Positions 16,981-26,084 of a stretch of 64,000 nucleotides of DNA are shown here, in pieces. How positions within the stretch are numbered: the first letter of the stretch is position 1; each line of letters opens with the position of its first letter. Origin of the DNA: Acinetobacter gandensis (GTDB lineage: Bacteria > Pseudomonadota > Gammaproteobacteria > Pseudomonadales > Moraxellaceae); assembly GCF_001678755.1 (NCBI RefSeq), contig NZ_LZDS01000029.1, positions 124,001-188,000 on the forward strand, given 5' to 3'. Under the pieces are notes generated by a model. That model searched no databases and was not told where the DNA came from. It was given only the letters and a program-made list of their open reading frames with translations. A program made the position numbers and the translations under genes.

Positions 16981-18372
16981 TTAAGCCCCTAACAAGCTTT
17001 GTCCACAAACACGTACCACGTTACCGTTCAAACCTGTAGAAGCAGTAGATGCAAACATTGCTATGGTTTCTGCCACATCAACAGGTAAACCACCTTGACT
17101 CATTGAGTTCATACGACGACCCGCTTCACGGATTGCAAATGGAATTGCTGCCGTCATTTGCGTTTCAATAAAGCCTGGAGCAACCGCATTAATGGTTACA
17201 CCATTTTTAAGTAATGGTGCTGTGAATTTCACTACACCAATCACACCTGCTTTCGATGCCGCATAGTTGGTTTGACCTAAGTTACCTGCAATACCTGAAA
17301 TAGATGATACGCACACAATACGACCATTTGCATTAAAGCCATCATTTTCAAGCAAGTAATCATTTACACGCTCAATTGCAGATAAGTTAATGTTAATTAC
17401 CAGATCCCAAAGCTCAGGCTTCATATTCGCTAAAGTCTTGTCACGGGTAATCCCTGCGTTGTGTACGATGATGTCCAAACCACCTTGTGCCGCTGCAGCT
17501 GCTTTAATTTTTTCACCTGCATCAGTTGCGGTAATATCAATTGCCAGTGTTGAACCACCAATTTCACCTGCTACACGGTCAAGATCGGCTTGTTGTTGTG
17601 GAACGTCCAAACAAATCACATGTGCGCCATCGCGTGACAATACATGCGCAATTGCTTCACCAATACCACGGCTTGCACCCGTCACAACCGCAGTTTTGCC
17701 TGCTAGCGGTTTGTTCCAATCAACATCAACAACGTCTGCTTTCGAAACACGAATTACTTGACCAGATACATAAGCTGAACGTGGTGAAATAACAAAACGC
17801 AGCGCAGACTCTAAGTTTGCTTCTGCCCCTTCATCTACATAGACAAGTTGAGCAGCAATGCCTTTTTTGAATTCTTTACCGATAGACTTCACAAAACCTT
17901 CAAGCGCACGTTGTGCAATAGCTTGTTTCACGGTCTTCGCTGTTTCAGGGGTTGTACCCACAACCACAACACGACCAGATGCCTGAATTTGACGAGCAAT
18001 TGGATTAAAGAATGCATAAAGCGTATGAAGTTGCTCTGAATTTTGAATACCAGATGCATCAAAAACTACAACTTTAAACTTAGACTCTTTATCACCTTCA
18101 TTAAATGCGCTTAGGTTTAAACCTGACTTGGCAGCAGCTTGCTGTAGTTCCGCATTATTACCCGCATAACTGTTGGCATGAATATTTGCCAATACTTGAG
18201 CAATTGCACCTGACAATGTTGAAGCTGGTGCCGCACCTAATAAAACAGCACCTTTTACTACAGGTGTTGCAGACTCAAAACGCTCTAAGAAAGTCGGTGA
18301 TGGTAAACCTAAATTTTTGATGACAAATTTACCAATAGGAGATTTTGCAAATGTTTGGTATTGATCAGTCAT
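16981..18372 (-). CDS. High-molecular-weight 3-oxoacyl-ACP reductase (FabG4-like, SDR)
   Basis: 463 residues, about twice the length of FabG. Residues 1-215 form a degenerate Rossmann-like half without an intact glycine motif. Residues 225-463 are a complete short-chain dehydrogenase: TGASRGIG at 231-238 binds the cofactor, NAGIT is conserved, and the catalytic set is Ser in CVSSISG with Tyr-x-x-x-Lys in YAASK. This matches the FabG4 class, which prefers NADH and reduces 3-ketoacyl substrates. It leads an operon with the MaoC-like hydratase and is divergent from the thiolase at 18614. Confidence 0.88.
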   Translation of the reverse strand: MTDQYQTFAKSPIGKFVIKNLGLPSPTFLERFESATPVVKGAVLLGAAPASTLSGAIAQVLANIHANSYAGNNAELQQAAAKSGLNLSAFNEGDKESKFKVVVFDASGIQNSEQLHTLYAFFNPIARQIQASGRVVVVGTTPETAKTVKQAIAQRALEGFVKSIGKEFKKGIAAQLVYVDEGAEANLESALRFVISPRSAYVSGQVIRVSKADVVDVDWNKPLAGKTAVVTGASRGIGEAIAHVLSRDGAHVICLDVPQQQADLDRVAGEIGGSTLAIDITATDAGEKIKAAAAAQGGLDIIVHNAGITRDKTLANMKPELWDLVININLSAIERVNDYLLENDGFNANGRIVCVSSISGIAGNLGQTNYAASKAGVIGVVKFTAPLLKNGVTINAVAPGFIETQMTAAIPFAIREAGRRMNSMSQGGLPVDVAETIAMFASTASTGLNGNVVRVCGQSLLGA

Positions 18373-18613
18373 GTTTATTATCTCTCATACGGATTAATTT
18401 TTGATGGATCTGAAGATATCCCTTTAACTTCAAGATGATGTCAGATACTTATATTTCAATAGTTCCATCAGTTTCCATGGAATCATACTTGAGTTAAACC
18501 ACGGATGGCTTGACCTGAATGCTTTTGCTAATGTCATTTTAGTCAATTTACCCCTTTGGTGAATATGCTAATGTACCCAACAAGAAGATCATCCACATGC
18601 TTGGAAAAGCCTT

Positions 18614-20134
18614 ATGAGCAAAACAACTCAAGAAAATCCAGCAGTCGAAACTCCGACCACGGAAACTGTGTCAAATACATCAAAGAGTACACCACGTACC
18701 GCTAAAAGTACTGGCGCAGCAACCAAGTCAACCAGTGGTGCGGCTAAAACGACTCGTCCTCGTAGTGCATCTACTCGTACTAAAACACCAGCTTCAAATA
18801 CTAAAACAGCTTCAAAATCAACAACTCAAACGTCTGTTCAACAGGATAATACCATGAGTCAAAACACAGTTCGCCGCGTTGCTATTATCGGTGGTAATCG
18901 TATTCCTTTCGCTCGTTCTAACGGCGCTTACTTCACTGCTTCAAACAGCGACATGTTCACCGCAGCATTAAATGGTCTTGTTGAACGTTTTAATCTTCAA
19001 GGTCAACGCTTAGGTGAAGTTGTTGCTGGTGCTGTTTTAAAGCACAGTCGTGACTTTAACATGACTCGTGAGTGTGTACTGAATACAGAACTTGCTCCTG
19101 AAACACCTGCTTACGATATTCAACAAGCATGTGGTACTGGCTTACAAGCGGCATTCCTTGTTGCAAACAAAATTGCCTTGGGTCAAATTGAAGTGGGTGT
19201 TGCAGGCGGTGTAGATACAACATCTGATGCGCCAATCGCTTTTGGTGATGGTTTACGTAAAGCACTACTTGAACTGAACATCGCAAAAACAGGTAAAGAC
19301 CGCCTTAAAGCATTAACTAAAATTAATGTAAAAGACTTGATGGATGCTCCAAAGAACGGTGAGCCACGTACTGGTCTTTCAATGGGTGATCATCAAGCCA
19401 TTACTACGCTTGAATGGGGTATTTCACGTGAAGCGCAAGACGAACTTGCTGCATCTTCACATCAAAAAATGGCAGCTGCTTATGAAGAAGGTTTCTTTGA
19501 TGACCTGATTACGCCATTCCTTGGTTTGGATCGTGATAACAACTTACGTGCAGACTCATCTGTTGAAAAACTAGCGAAATTAAAGCCTGCTTTTGGTAAA
19601 GGTGATGCACGTACCATGACAGCGGGTAACTCTACTCCACTAACTGACGGCGCATCTTGTGTGCTATTGGCATCTGAAGAATGGGCAAAAGCAAATGGTC
19701 ATGAAGTCCTTGCGTATTTAACTTTCCAAGAAACTGCAGCCGTTGACTTTGTAGAGAAAAAAGAAGGCTTGTTGATGGCCCCTGCTTATGCAGTACCACG
19801 TATGCTTGAACGTGCTGGTATTACTTTACAAGATTTCGATTACTACGAAATTCACGAAGCATTTGCATCACAAGTACTGTCTACGCTTAAAGCTTGGGAA
19901 GATCCAAAATTCTGTAAAGAACGTTTAGGTTTGGATGCACCTTTAGGTTCAATTGACCGCAGCAAACTTAACGTGAAAGGTTCTTCACTTGCTGCAGGTC
20001 ACCCATTTGCTGCAACTGGCGGCCGTATTATCGCAACTGCGGCTAAGCTATTGAATCAAAAAGGTTCAGGCCGTGTATTGGTTTCAATCTGTGCTGCTGG
20101 CGGTCAAGGTGTAACCGCAATTATTGAAAAATAA
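18614..20134 (+). CDS. Acetyl-CoA C-acetyltransferase (FadI-like thiolase) with N-terminal extension
   Basis: 506 residues. From residue 81 it is a full thiolase: the active cysteine is Cys173 in QQACGTGLQA, with EIHEAFASQV, GSSLAAGHPFAATGGR (His) and CAAGGQG (second Cys). Thiolases cleave or condense 3-ketoacyl-CoA. Residues 1-80 are a low-complexity Thr/Ser/Lys/Ala tail (for example TAKSTGAATKSTSGAAKT). A second start exists at Met81 (18854) with an internal AGGA at 18843-18846, so a normal-length enzyme might also be made. Divergent from the FabG-like/MaoC-like operon, it completes a beta-oxidation or ketoacyl-type set. Confidence 0.88.
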   Translation: MSKTTQENPAVETPTTETVSNTSKSTPRTAKSTGAATKSTSGAAKTTRPRSASTRTKTPASNTKTASKSTTQTSVQQDNTMSQNTVRRVAIIGGNRIPFARSNGAYFTASNSDMFTAALNGLVERFNLQGQRLGEVVAGAVLKHSRDFNMTRECVLNTELAPETPAYDIQQACGTGLQAAFLVANKIALGQIEVGVAGGVDTTSDAPIAFGDGLRKALLELNIAKTGKDRLKALTKINVKDLMDAPKNGEPRTGLSMGDHQAITTLEWGISREAQDELAASSHQKMAAAYEEGFFDDLITPFLGLDRDNNLRADSSVEKLAKLKPAFGKGDARTMTAGNSTPLTDGASCVLLASEEWAKANGHEVLAYLTFQETAAVDFVEKKEGLLMAPAYAVPRMLERAGITLQDFDYYEIHEAFASQVLSTLKAWEDPKFCKERLGLDAPLGSIDRSKLNVKGSSLAAGHPFAATGGRIIATAAKLLNQKGSGRVLVSICAAGGQGVTAIIEK

Positions 20135-20153
20135 TACCTAAGATCTAAATTAA

Positions 20154-20182
20154 AAAAAACCGCTCAGATGAGCGGTTTTTTA
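20154..20182. terminator. Bidirectional terminator between thiolase and lipoprotein genes
   Basis: The stem AACCGCTCA/TGAGCGGTT is flanked by A and T runs on both sides. Confidence 0.88.
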
Positions 20183-20191
20183 TGGATTGAA

Positions 20192-22384
20192 TTATTTTTT
20201 AGCTAATGGATTGGCTGCAAAATATTGATCAATCGTGTTGATTGGTGTTTTACCCGGAACGGCATTAACAATATTTGATGTAACACCCGCATATAGCTGA
20301 TCTGGCGATGCCAAATGGAATTTATTTACATCTGGATCCATATAAGGAATTGATCCCGCTTGTCGTTGGAAGTAGAAATGTAACCATGCCATCATTGGTT
20401 GAAAACCATAGGCCGAATTGGACCATGCACTACTGTGGCTACCAAAGCCATGACCAAATTCATGAGCAATGATGCCATAGCCTGAATGACGATAATGTCC
20501 ATAGAAAATCCATGTATCTACTCCCAGTACTGAACCACCACCAAGACCGCCACCCATCGCTGTAATGCCAAGGTTAATTTCACTACGATTTAAAATTTGT
20601 TGATAAACCCGTGTGTAATCTTCTGCTTTGAAAATGCCATTCTCACCTTCAACCAAGCCGGCATTACCAAAGAACTCATGCCCCATGACTTTCTTATGAT
20701 TAAACCATAAATGTTCAAACTCAGGGGTACTTAGCATGTATGCCAAATTAGTCATCATCATGACCCATTCACGCGCATATAACGCGTTTATTCTGCGCCA
20801 GCTTGAAGCTGGATCATTTTCTTGATTATAGGTACCAAAGAAAATTTTCCATTTGGCTTTAATCTGATTCAATTTTTGAACATGCAAATCTGTATCAGAA
20901 TGGAATTTAAAATCAAATAGTCCAGCAGGTATCTGCTCCGTTTGGCTTAAACCTGACAATTGAATTGAACCTTGCCCATTCACCAATGAAAAACGAGATT
21001 GGTCATCTAACTTCAATGCTAAACGTGTTTTGGAAAATGCCTGAATTTCATCAATATGCGCTAACACGACCCACTGATCTGAATTTTTTAACTTGGCATG
21101 CAATTGCACGTCTTTCACAGGAACAGCGCTATAACTTTGTATGTCTAAACTTGCGCCATTCAACTGTGCAGATAAAATTTTATCCATGAACACATGACGC
21201 TCGTCTTTATTGGTCAAAACCTCCCAGCTTTCACCATCTTGTAGCATTCGAGACTGTTGTATTGCCTGAGCCTGCTTTAACTCAGTGGCTTGTGCCGTTT
21301 GATTACTTCTATTTTGCTGTAAACTTCGCATCGGCAAAAGGGTAATTTTTTGATTGGCTAAGTGCAATAAAGTTGACTCATGTACAACAAGATCACTAGC
21401 CTTTGCCAAATTTTGCGTACTGTCATTGCCTTTCACACGATAATTACTAAATTGATCAACCAAATTGGTTGGTAATATTTGTTTGGTATTAAATGACTTC
21501 GCCAAGTAACTTTCAATTACGCCATTATTGCGAGACACATAAACTTGACCATCAGCAGCTTGATTCATCACCGTTGATAATGTTGATTCTGTCAGTATCG
21601 GGGCAACATCCGTATCACCTTGCTTTAAGCTTTTTAAATTATGTACATAGGTGGTACCATTTGGCAGACTGGTATAAAGATAGTCACCCATGCTCTGCAT
21701 CCGAGCATTACAATTACGTGCACAACTTGGCAAACTTAAACGAGCAAACTTATTGGCTTTTAAATGATTTTCAGCACGAACGTCACTTTGCTGCCACACA
21801 TTAATACGTCCTTGAATATCTGGTACATAGACAAAACGATCATCTGCCGTAACGGCATTACTGTGTACTAAAGCATAATTTAAGGCATCTCCCCACCACA
21901 CGCCGGTCCCTAATGCCATTACAAACTGAGGTTGCCCTGTTGCAATGTCGATAACATCAATACGATTCGAACCATATGAAGCAACATATAGACGACCTGC
22001 GTGTAGGCTAATATCAACGATACCATCCCAAGTTTTTGCTAATCCCGTTAGCAGTGTCGGATCAATTGCACTTAATGCCCGCTTTTGCTTTAAGTCATAA
22101 CGTAAAATTTGCGAGGAAGTTTGGCTATTTGAGATATATAAAATATCGCCGTCCAACGCCATAGCAGAAGGATTCCAAGTCTCTAATGAAAAGTCTTGCG
22201 CTGTTAATTCTGCCCCTACATCTAGTACGCGAAATTCATTGACTTTAGTTAAACCCTCACCAGCATCTACCACTGGTTTATCTTCTAGTGAATTTACATT
22301 TTCTGATGTGCCTGAACCTCCACCACCACATGCGACTAATAACAAAGAGATAGAGACGGTTAACACCTTCAACTTAATACTCAA
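20192..22384 (-). CDS. Large lipoprotein with propeller-like repeats and a HExxH metalloprotease motif
   Basis: 730 residues from a TTG at 22384 that has GGGG six bases upstream. The frame continues to another TTG at 22408, and there is no ATG. This start yields MSIKLKVLTVSISLLLVAC, a clean lipoprotein signal with Cys19 followed by GGGGSG. The N-terminal half has strand-rich segments (GDILYISNSQ, GRLYVASYGSNRIDVID, DRFVYVPD) like a beta-propeller. Near residue 641, AHEFGHGFGSHSSAW is a HExxH zinc motif with the third histidine at position 10, not 11 as in metzincins such as StcE. A zinc peptidase is plausible but not shown. Confidence 0.65.
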   Translation of the reverse strand: MSIKLKVLTVSISLLLVACGGGGSGTSENVNSLEDKPVVDAGEGLTKVNEFRVLDVGAELTAQDFSLETWNPSAMALDGDILYISNSQTSSQILRYDLKQKRALSAIDPTLLTGLAKTWDGIVDISLHAGRLYVASYGSNRIDVIDIATGQPQFVMALGTGVWWGDALNYALVHSNAVTADDRFVYVPDIQGRINVWQQSDVRAENHLKANKFARLSLPSCARNCNARMQSMGDYLYTSLPNGTTYVHNLKSLKQGDTDVAPILTESTLSTVMNQAADGQVYVSRNNGVIESYLAKSFNTKQILPTNLVDQFSNYRVKGNDSTQNLAKASDLVVHESTLLHLANQKITLLPMRSLQQNRSNQTAQATELKQAQAIQQSRMLQDGESWEVLTNKDERHVFMDKILSAQLNGASLDIQSYSAVPVKDVQLHAKLKNSDQWVVLAHIDEIQAFSKTRLALKLDDQSRFSLVNGQGSIQLSGLSQTEQIPAGLFDFKFHSDTDLHVQKLNQIKAKWKIFFGTYNQENDPASSWRRINALYAREWVMMMTNLAYMLSTPEFEHLWFNHKKVMGHEFFGNAGLVEGENGIFKAEDYTRVYQQILNRSEINLGITAMGGGLGGGSVLGVDTWIFYGHYRHSGYGIIAHEFGHGFGSHSSAWSNSAYGFQPMMAWLHFYFQRQAGSIPYMDPDVNKFHLASPDQLYAGVTSNIVNAVPGKTPINTIDQYFAANPLAKK

Positions 22385-22585
22385 ATTCTTCCCCAAAAAT
22401 AAATCCAATAAACATATGTTTTATATAATTTTTAAGTATTTTATGCGACTGTATTTATTGATATACCCTTCAAATAGAATGGACAAAATAAAGCCCAGTT
22501 GACAGTTTTTTATAAAATGTCTAACTGAGCTTTATATTTTATTTTGAAAAATCTGAGTTTTCTTAGTGGTTTTTTAACTAAGTAC

Positions 22586-23008
22586 TTATGCTGAAACTCG
22601 AATTCCCATCGATGCTTCAATATGGTCATAACACCATTGGAAAATAAATGTGTAAACCAAAATACATAGTGTCAAACTTAGATCCGTTAAGAAAGCCTGC
22701 CCCAAACTCATCTCTAAGGCATAAGCAACCATTGGAATGGTTGCAAGCATCAAACCACCTTCAAAGCCAATCGCATGCAAAATACGAACACCTACCGTTC
22801 TTTTTAGTTTTCTTTTTGCTTCATATTTCTCAAAAAAGTGGTTGAAAATCATATTCCAAACAACTGAAGTTATCGCCATAGCAATACCTAGCGTTCCTGT
22901 CACTTCCATTGGAACTGCAAAGATAAAACTTAAAGCGATAGCAATGATCACCAACAGGATGATCTCATAGCTAAGCGCATGAATAATCCTTCTTCTGGAA
23001 ATCAACAT
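22586..23008 (-). CDS. aceI: PACE-family chlorhexidine efflux transporter AceI
   Basis: 140 residues from the ATG at 23008 (AGGTG upstream); the frame also reaches a GTG at 23020. Four membrane helices form two tandem bacterial transmembrane pairs. The protein starts MLISRRRIIHALSYE, with the conserved glutamate in helix 1 (Glu15). WNMIFNHFFE and VRILHAIGFEGG are signature segments, and FQWCYDHIE closes the second repeat. It closely resembles A. baumannii AceI, a proton-coupled exporter of chlorhexidine and short diamines. It is divergent from its likely regulator at 23109. Confidence 0.92.
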   Translation of the reverse strand: MLISRRRIIHALSYEIILLVIIAIALSFIFAVPMEVTGTLGIAMAITSVVWNMIFNHFFEKYEAKRKLKRTVGVRILHAIGFEGGLMLATIPMVAYALEMSLGQAFLTDLSLTLCILVYTFIFQWCYDHIEASMGIRVSA

Positions 23009-23052
23009 TTTGAAAAACACCTAATAAAATTTAATATGCGTGCATTATATTT

Positions 23053-23064
23053 TCAATTTATTGA
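23053..23064. promoter_or_regulatory. Candidate AceR operator, site 1
   Basis: The inverted repeat TCAAT-TT-ATTGA lies between aceI and aceR. A near copy starts 31 bases on, at 23084, about three helical turns away. Confidence 0.45.
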
Positions 23065-23083
23065 TCATTCGAGTTAGAATCTT

Positions 23084-23096
23084 TCAATATATTTGA
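23084..23096. promoter_or_regulatory. Candidate AceR operator, site 2
   Basis: TCAA-TATAT-TTGA is related to site 1 and ends 12 bases before the aceR start, where binding could also repress aceR. Confidence 0.42.
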
Positions 23097-23108
23097 TAGA
23101 TAAGCAAA

Positions 23109-23999
23109 ATGAATATTAATCAAGAACAACTCACTATCTTTAAGACTGTTATGGAAACGGGTTCTTTTTCTGCTGCAGCACGTCAACTCGGCAAAGTCCC
23201 TTCTGCGGTTAGCATGTCGATTGCCAATTTAGAAATAGATGTAGACATGAAACTATTTGAGCGTATAGGACGTGAGCCTGTCCCTACTGCACAGGCAAGC
23301 AGTCTATATGAAAAGACCCAACAGCTCCTCACTGAAATGCAACAGTGGAAACAACATGCTGTAGCATTAAGTCAAGGATTGGAGTCTTCACTGAATATTG
23401 TGGTGGTTTCAGAGTTAATTCATACTCAATGGACGGATTACATCAGTTTATTAGCACAGGAATTTCCCTCACTTCAAATCAATATTTTCACAGCCCCACA
23501 AGAAGATGCACAACAAATGTTAGGCGATGGACAAGCCCAATTAGCATTGATGTTCGAACGAGAAGAATTAGAAAATTATGAGCAATTTGTAGAACTGAAA
23601 CTTGAGTCCCTCGTTCCAGTTGCAGCGAAAGATCATACACTCGCTCAATTTGAGCAAGTCAGTTTTGAACAAATTTTACAGAGCCGACAAATTGTGGTTG
23701 CTAGCCGAGATAAAACCATTAAGCCTGAATTACTGTTTTCCAAACAATACTGGCGTACGGATAACCATCATTCTGCCTGTTCGATGATCATTCAAAACCT
23801 CGGATGGGGTGTCCTTCCCTCACAGATGTTCAATGAAAATCCTCAGCTCATTCAACAACTGAAAGTTTTAAACTTTTTGGATTTCACACCTAAATTCGAA
23901 TATTTTGTCGATTTGGTTTGGAATCGTGAAAAACTGATGGGCTCTGCTGCTCATTTTTTGATTAATCACATCCGTAATTCACGAAAAAATACCAATTAA
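23109..23999 (+). CDS. aceR: LysR-family regulator of aceI
   Basis: 296 residues. Residues 1-60 form the winged helix of LysR proteins (LTIFKTVMETGSFSAAARQL, then PSAVSMSIANLE, LFERIGREPVPT). Residues 90-290 are the substrate-binding fold. The divergent position with aceI matches the AceR-AceI pair of A. baumannii, where AceR activates aceI in response to chlorhexidine. The assignment rests on this context together with similarity; the inducer here is not proven. Confidence 0.85.
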   Translation: MNINQEQLTIFKTVMETGSFSAAARQLGKVPSAVSMSIANLEIDVDMKLFERIGREPVPTAQASSLYEKTQQLLTEMQQWKQHAVALSQGLESSLNIVVVSELIHTQWTDYISLLAQEFPSLQINIFTAPQEDAQQMLGDGQAQLALMFEREELENYEQFVELKLESLVPVAAKDHTLAQFEQVSFEQILQSRQIVVASRDKTIKPELLFSKQYWRTDNHHSACSMIIQNLGWGVLPSQMFNENPQLIQQLKVLNFLDFTPKFEYFVDLVWNREKLMGSAAHFLINHIRNSRKNTN

Positions 24000-24088
24000 G
24001 CACAGTTGTCGGGCGCTTTTCGGTTGGGTTCTAAAAAGATTGTGTTATAAAAGTACATACACCAAGAACATTAAGAACTAGATATCCA

Positions 24089-25078
24089 ATGACTCAGAAT
24101 GCGTTAAACCAATTAAAAAGCCTTACGACTATTGTTGCTGACAGCAGTGATTTAACTGCGATTGAAATTTTCCGCCCACTGGATGCAACAACAAATCCGT
24201 CGCTAATTACAGCAGCTGCGAACCAACCTAAAAATAAACAACTGATTGAACTCGCATTTGAACAGGCACGTAAAGAAGGTTATAGCAGTGATGAATTGAT
24301 TGAACGCACGATTGATATCCTAACAGTCAAATTTGGCGTTGAAATTTTAAAATTGATTGAAGGACGCGTTTCAACGGAAGTTGATGCTGCGCTCTCTTAT
24401 GATACAGATGCAACGATTGCTAAAGCCAAAGAGCTTCTCGCTTTGTATGCACAGTATGGCATTAACCAAAATCGCATTTTGATTAAAATTGCATCCACTT
24501 GGGAAGGCATTCAAGCTGCAAAAGCACTCGAAGCAGAAGGCATCCACTGTAACCTCACATTACTGTTCGGTTTACATCAAGCGCAAGCCTGTGCTGAAGC
24601 GAATGTAACTTTAATCTCTCCATTTGTTGGGCGTATTTTAGATTGGTACAAAAAAGCTGAAAATGTAGATCACTATCCAATTGAAAAAGATCCCGGTGTA
24701 CTGTCAGTAAAACAAATTTATCACTACTACAAACAGCACAACATTAAAACTGAAATTATGGGCGCAAGCTTCCGTAGCGTAGATCAAGTTTTAGGGCTGG
24801 CAGGTTGTGATTTATTAACAGTATCACCACACCTTTTAGCTGAGCTAGAAAAAGATAGTCGCGTCGTTGAAGCGCAACTTAGTAACAATCATGCTCATGC
24901 ACATTGTGAACATGACGTACAACCTTTGGATAAACAACGCTTCAACTCTGAAGTTGAAAAAGATTTAATGTCAGCTCAGTTACTGCAAGGTGGTATAGAT
25001 GGCTTTATAAAAGCACGTGAACAACTCAGTAGTTTACTTCGCCAATCCTTTGGCATTGATGCTGAAATTAAAGCTTAA
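24089..25078 (+). CDS. tal: Transaldolase
   Basis: 329 residues, a TalB-type transaldolase of the pentose phosphate pathway. It moves a dihydroxyacetone unit between sugar phosphates in the cytoplasm. Visible are DATTNPSLI near the N-terminus, the Schiff-base lysine in ILIKIASTWEG, NLTLLFGLHQAQACAEA and FVGRILDWYKK. A histidine-rich patch (NNHAHAHCEHD, about 270) precedes the final helices. It stands alone and is followed by a strong terminator. Confidence 0.95.
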   Translation: MTQNALNQLKSLTTIVADSSDLTAIEIFRPLDATTNPSLITAAANQPKNKQLIELAFEQARKEGYSSDELIERTIDILTVKFGVEILKLIEGRVSTEVDAALSYDTDATIAKAKELLALYAQYGINQNRILIKIASTWEGIQAAKALEAEGIHCNLTLLFGLHQAQACAEANVTLISPFVGRILDWYKKAENVDHYPIEKDPGVLSVKQIYHYYKQHNIKTEIMGASFRSVDQVLGLAGCDLLTVSPHLLAELEKDSRVVEAQLSNNHAHAHCEHDVQPLDKQRFNSEVEKDLMSAQLLQGGIDGFIKAREQLSSLLRQSFGIDAEIKA

Positions 25079-25098
25079 AATAAATTTTACTGCTTGTT

Positions 25099-25138
25099 CA
25101 AAAGCCGATGTTGCTATACTGTGACATCGGCTTTTTTA
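25099..25138 (+). terminator. Intrinsic terminator after tal, immediately before the LeuE-like gene
   Basis: AAAGCCGATGT pairs with ACATCGGCTTT and is followed by a T run. Its end is only 15 bases before the GTG start of the exporter at 25153, leaving no room for a separate promoter between them. Confidence 0.88.
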
Positions 25139-25140
25139 TA

Positions 25141-25152
25141 TGAGTATACTCA
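25141..25152. promoter_or_regulatory. Perfect 12-bp palindrome abutting the exporter start
   Basis: TGAGTATACTCA is an exact palindrome that ends on the base before the GTG start codon. It occupies the position where a ribosome binding site is expected, and none is visible. Confidence 0.4.
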
Positions 25153-25803
25153 GTGTTTGGCATCACAGATCTAACGACCTTTATCATTGGTACGATTTTA
25201 ATTGTGATTTTGCCAGGCCCAAACTCATTATATGTCATGTCCATTGCCTCTCGTTTCGGCATTAAAGTAGGCTACCAAAGTGCCTTTGGCGTCTATTTTG
25301 GCGATATTATTCTCATCTTATTTACAGCTCTTGGTGCCGCATCTTTACTGCATGCATTTCCTTGGTTATTCATATTATTAAAAATTATTGGTGCGCTATA
25401 TTTAAGTTATCTAGGAATCAAGTTACTTAAAGCAGCCTATGCAACTTGGCATGCCGTTGTAATGCCCGATCAAGTTCAACAAAATCATCAAAGTTTAGAG
25501 GAGCTCAAACCTTTTCGTACAGCTCTCACCATTAGCATTCTGAATCCAAAAGCTATTTTGTTCTACCTGTCTTTCTTCGTACAATTTGTCGATCCAAATT
25601 ATGCCTACCCAGCAATCACTTTTACTGCACTGGCTATAGTTTTACAAATTATTAGTATGAGTTATTTAACCGTACTGATTTTCTCTGGTGCAAAACTCGC
25701 AACTTATTTTACTCACCGCTATAAGTTCACCGCGTGCTGTGTGGCTTCTGTTGGGCTTTTATTCTGTGGTTTTGGCTTAAAGCTCGCAACATCAACGATG
25801 TAA
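25153..25803 (+). CDS. LysE/RhtB-family amino acid exporter, LeuE-like
   Basis: 216 residues with six predicted membrane helices in the inner membrane. The LysE signature VILPGPNSLYVMSIASR lies near residue 18, and LNPKAILFYLSFFVQFVD matches LeuE of E. coli closely, suggesting efflux of leucine or related neutral amino acids. Start: the GTG at 25153. The ATG at 25140 is in another frame, and the next in-frame ATG is inside the first helix. No Shine-Dalgarno sequence is visible and the tal terminator lies directly upstream, so expression may depend on read-through or a promoter inside the hairpin. Confidence 0.83.
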   Translation: MFGITDLTTFIIGTILIVILPGPNSLYVMSIASRFGIKVGYQSAFGVYFGDIILILFTALGAASLLHAFPWLFILLKIIGALYLSYLGIKLLKAAYATWHAVVMPDQVQQNHQSLEELKPFRTALTISILNPKAILFYLSFFVQFVDPNYAYPAITFTALAIVLQIISMSYLTVLIFSGAKLATYFTHRYKFTACCVASVGLLFCGFGLKLATSTM

Positions 25804-26084
25804 TAATTACGAGAAATACTGATTTTTTATATACTAAATACAACTCTCAACTCAGTATTACAATGGATAAGTTGGTATTGCTGGTTTTAGACTAAAATAA
25901 AAAGGTTAAATGGCCATTCAAAAGAATAGTTACTCTTTATGCTGAGCATACTTTTATTTAAGCATAATATTTTGGAAACTTCATTTTTACTTATTATTCA
26001 AAAAATCGTCTTTCCCTGTACGAGGGCTGAGCGTATCATCGTGAAACATCATACATTTTCCAATTAAAAAGTTGCACAAGGATT

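Noticed and set aside
18473-18482. TTCCATGGAA palindrome between the FabG-like gene and thiolase gene
   Set aside because: A 10-base palindrome with no match to a known operator; too weak to call.
25990-26060. Possible TPP riboswitch (GGCTGAG) before the BenE-like gene
   Set aside because: The rest of the THI box is missing and the gene is not a thiamine gene.
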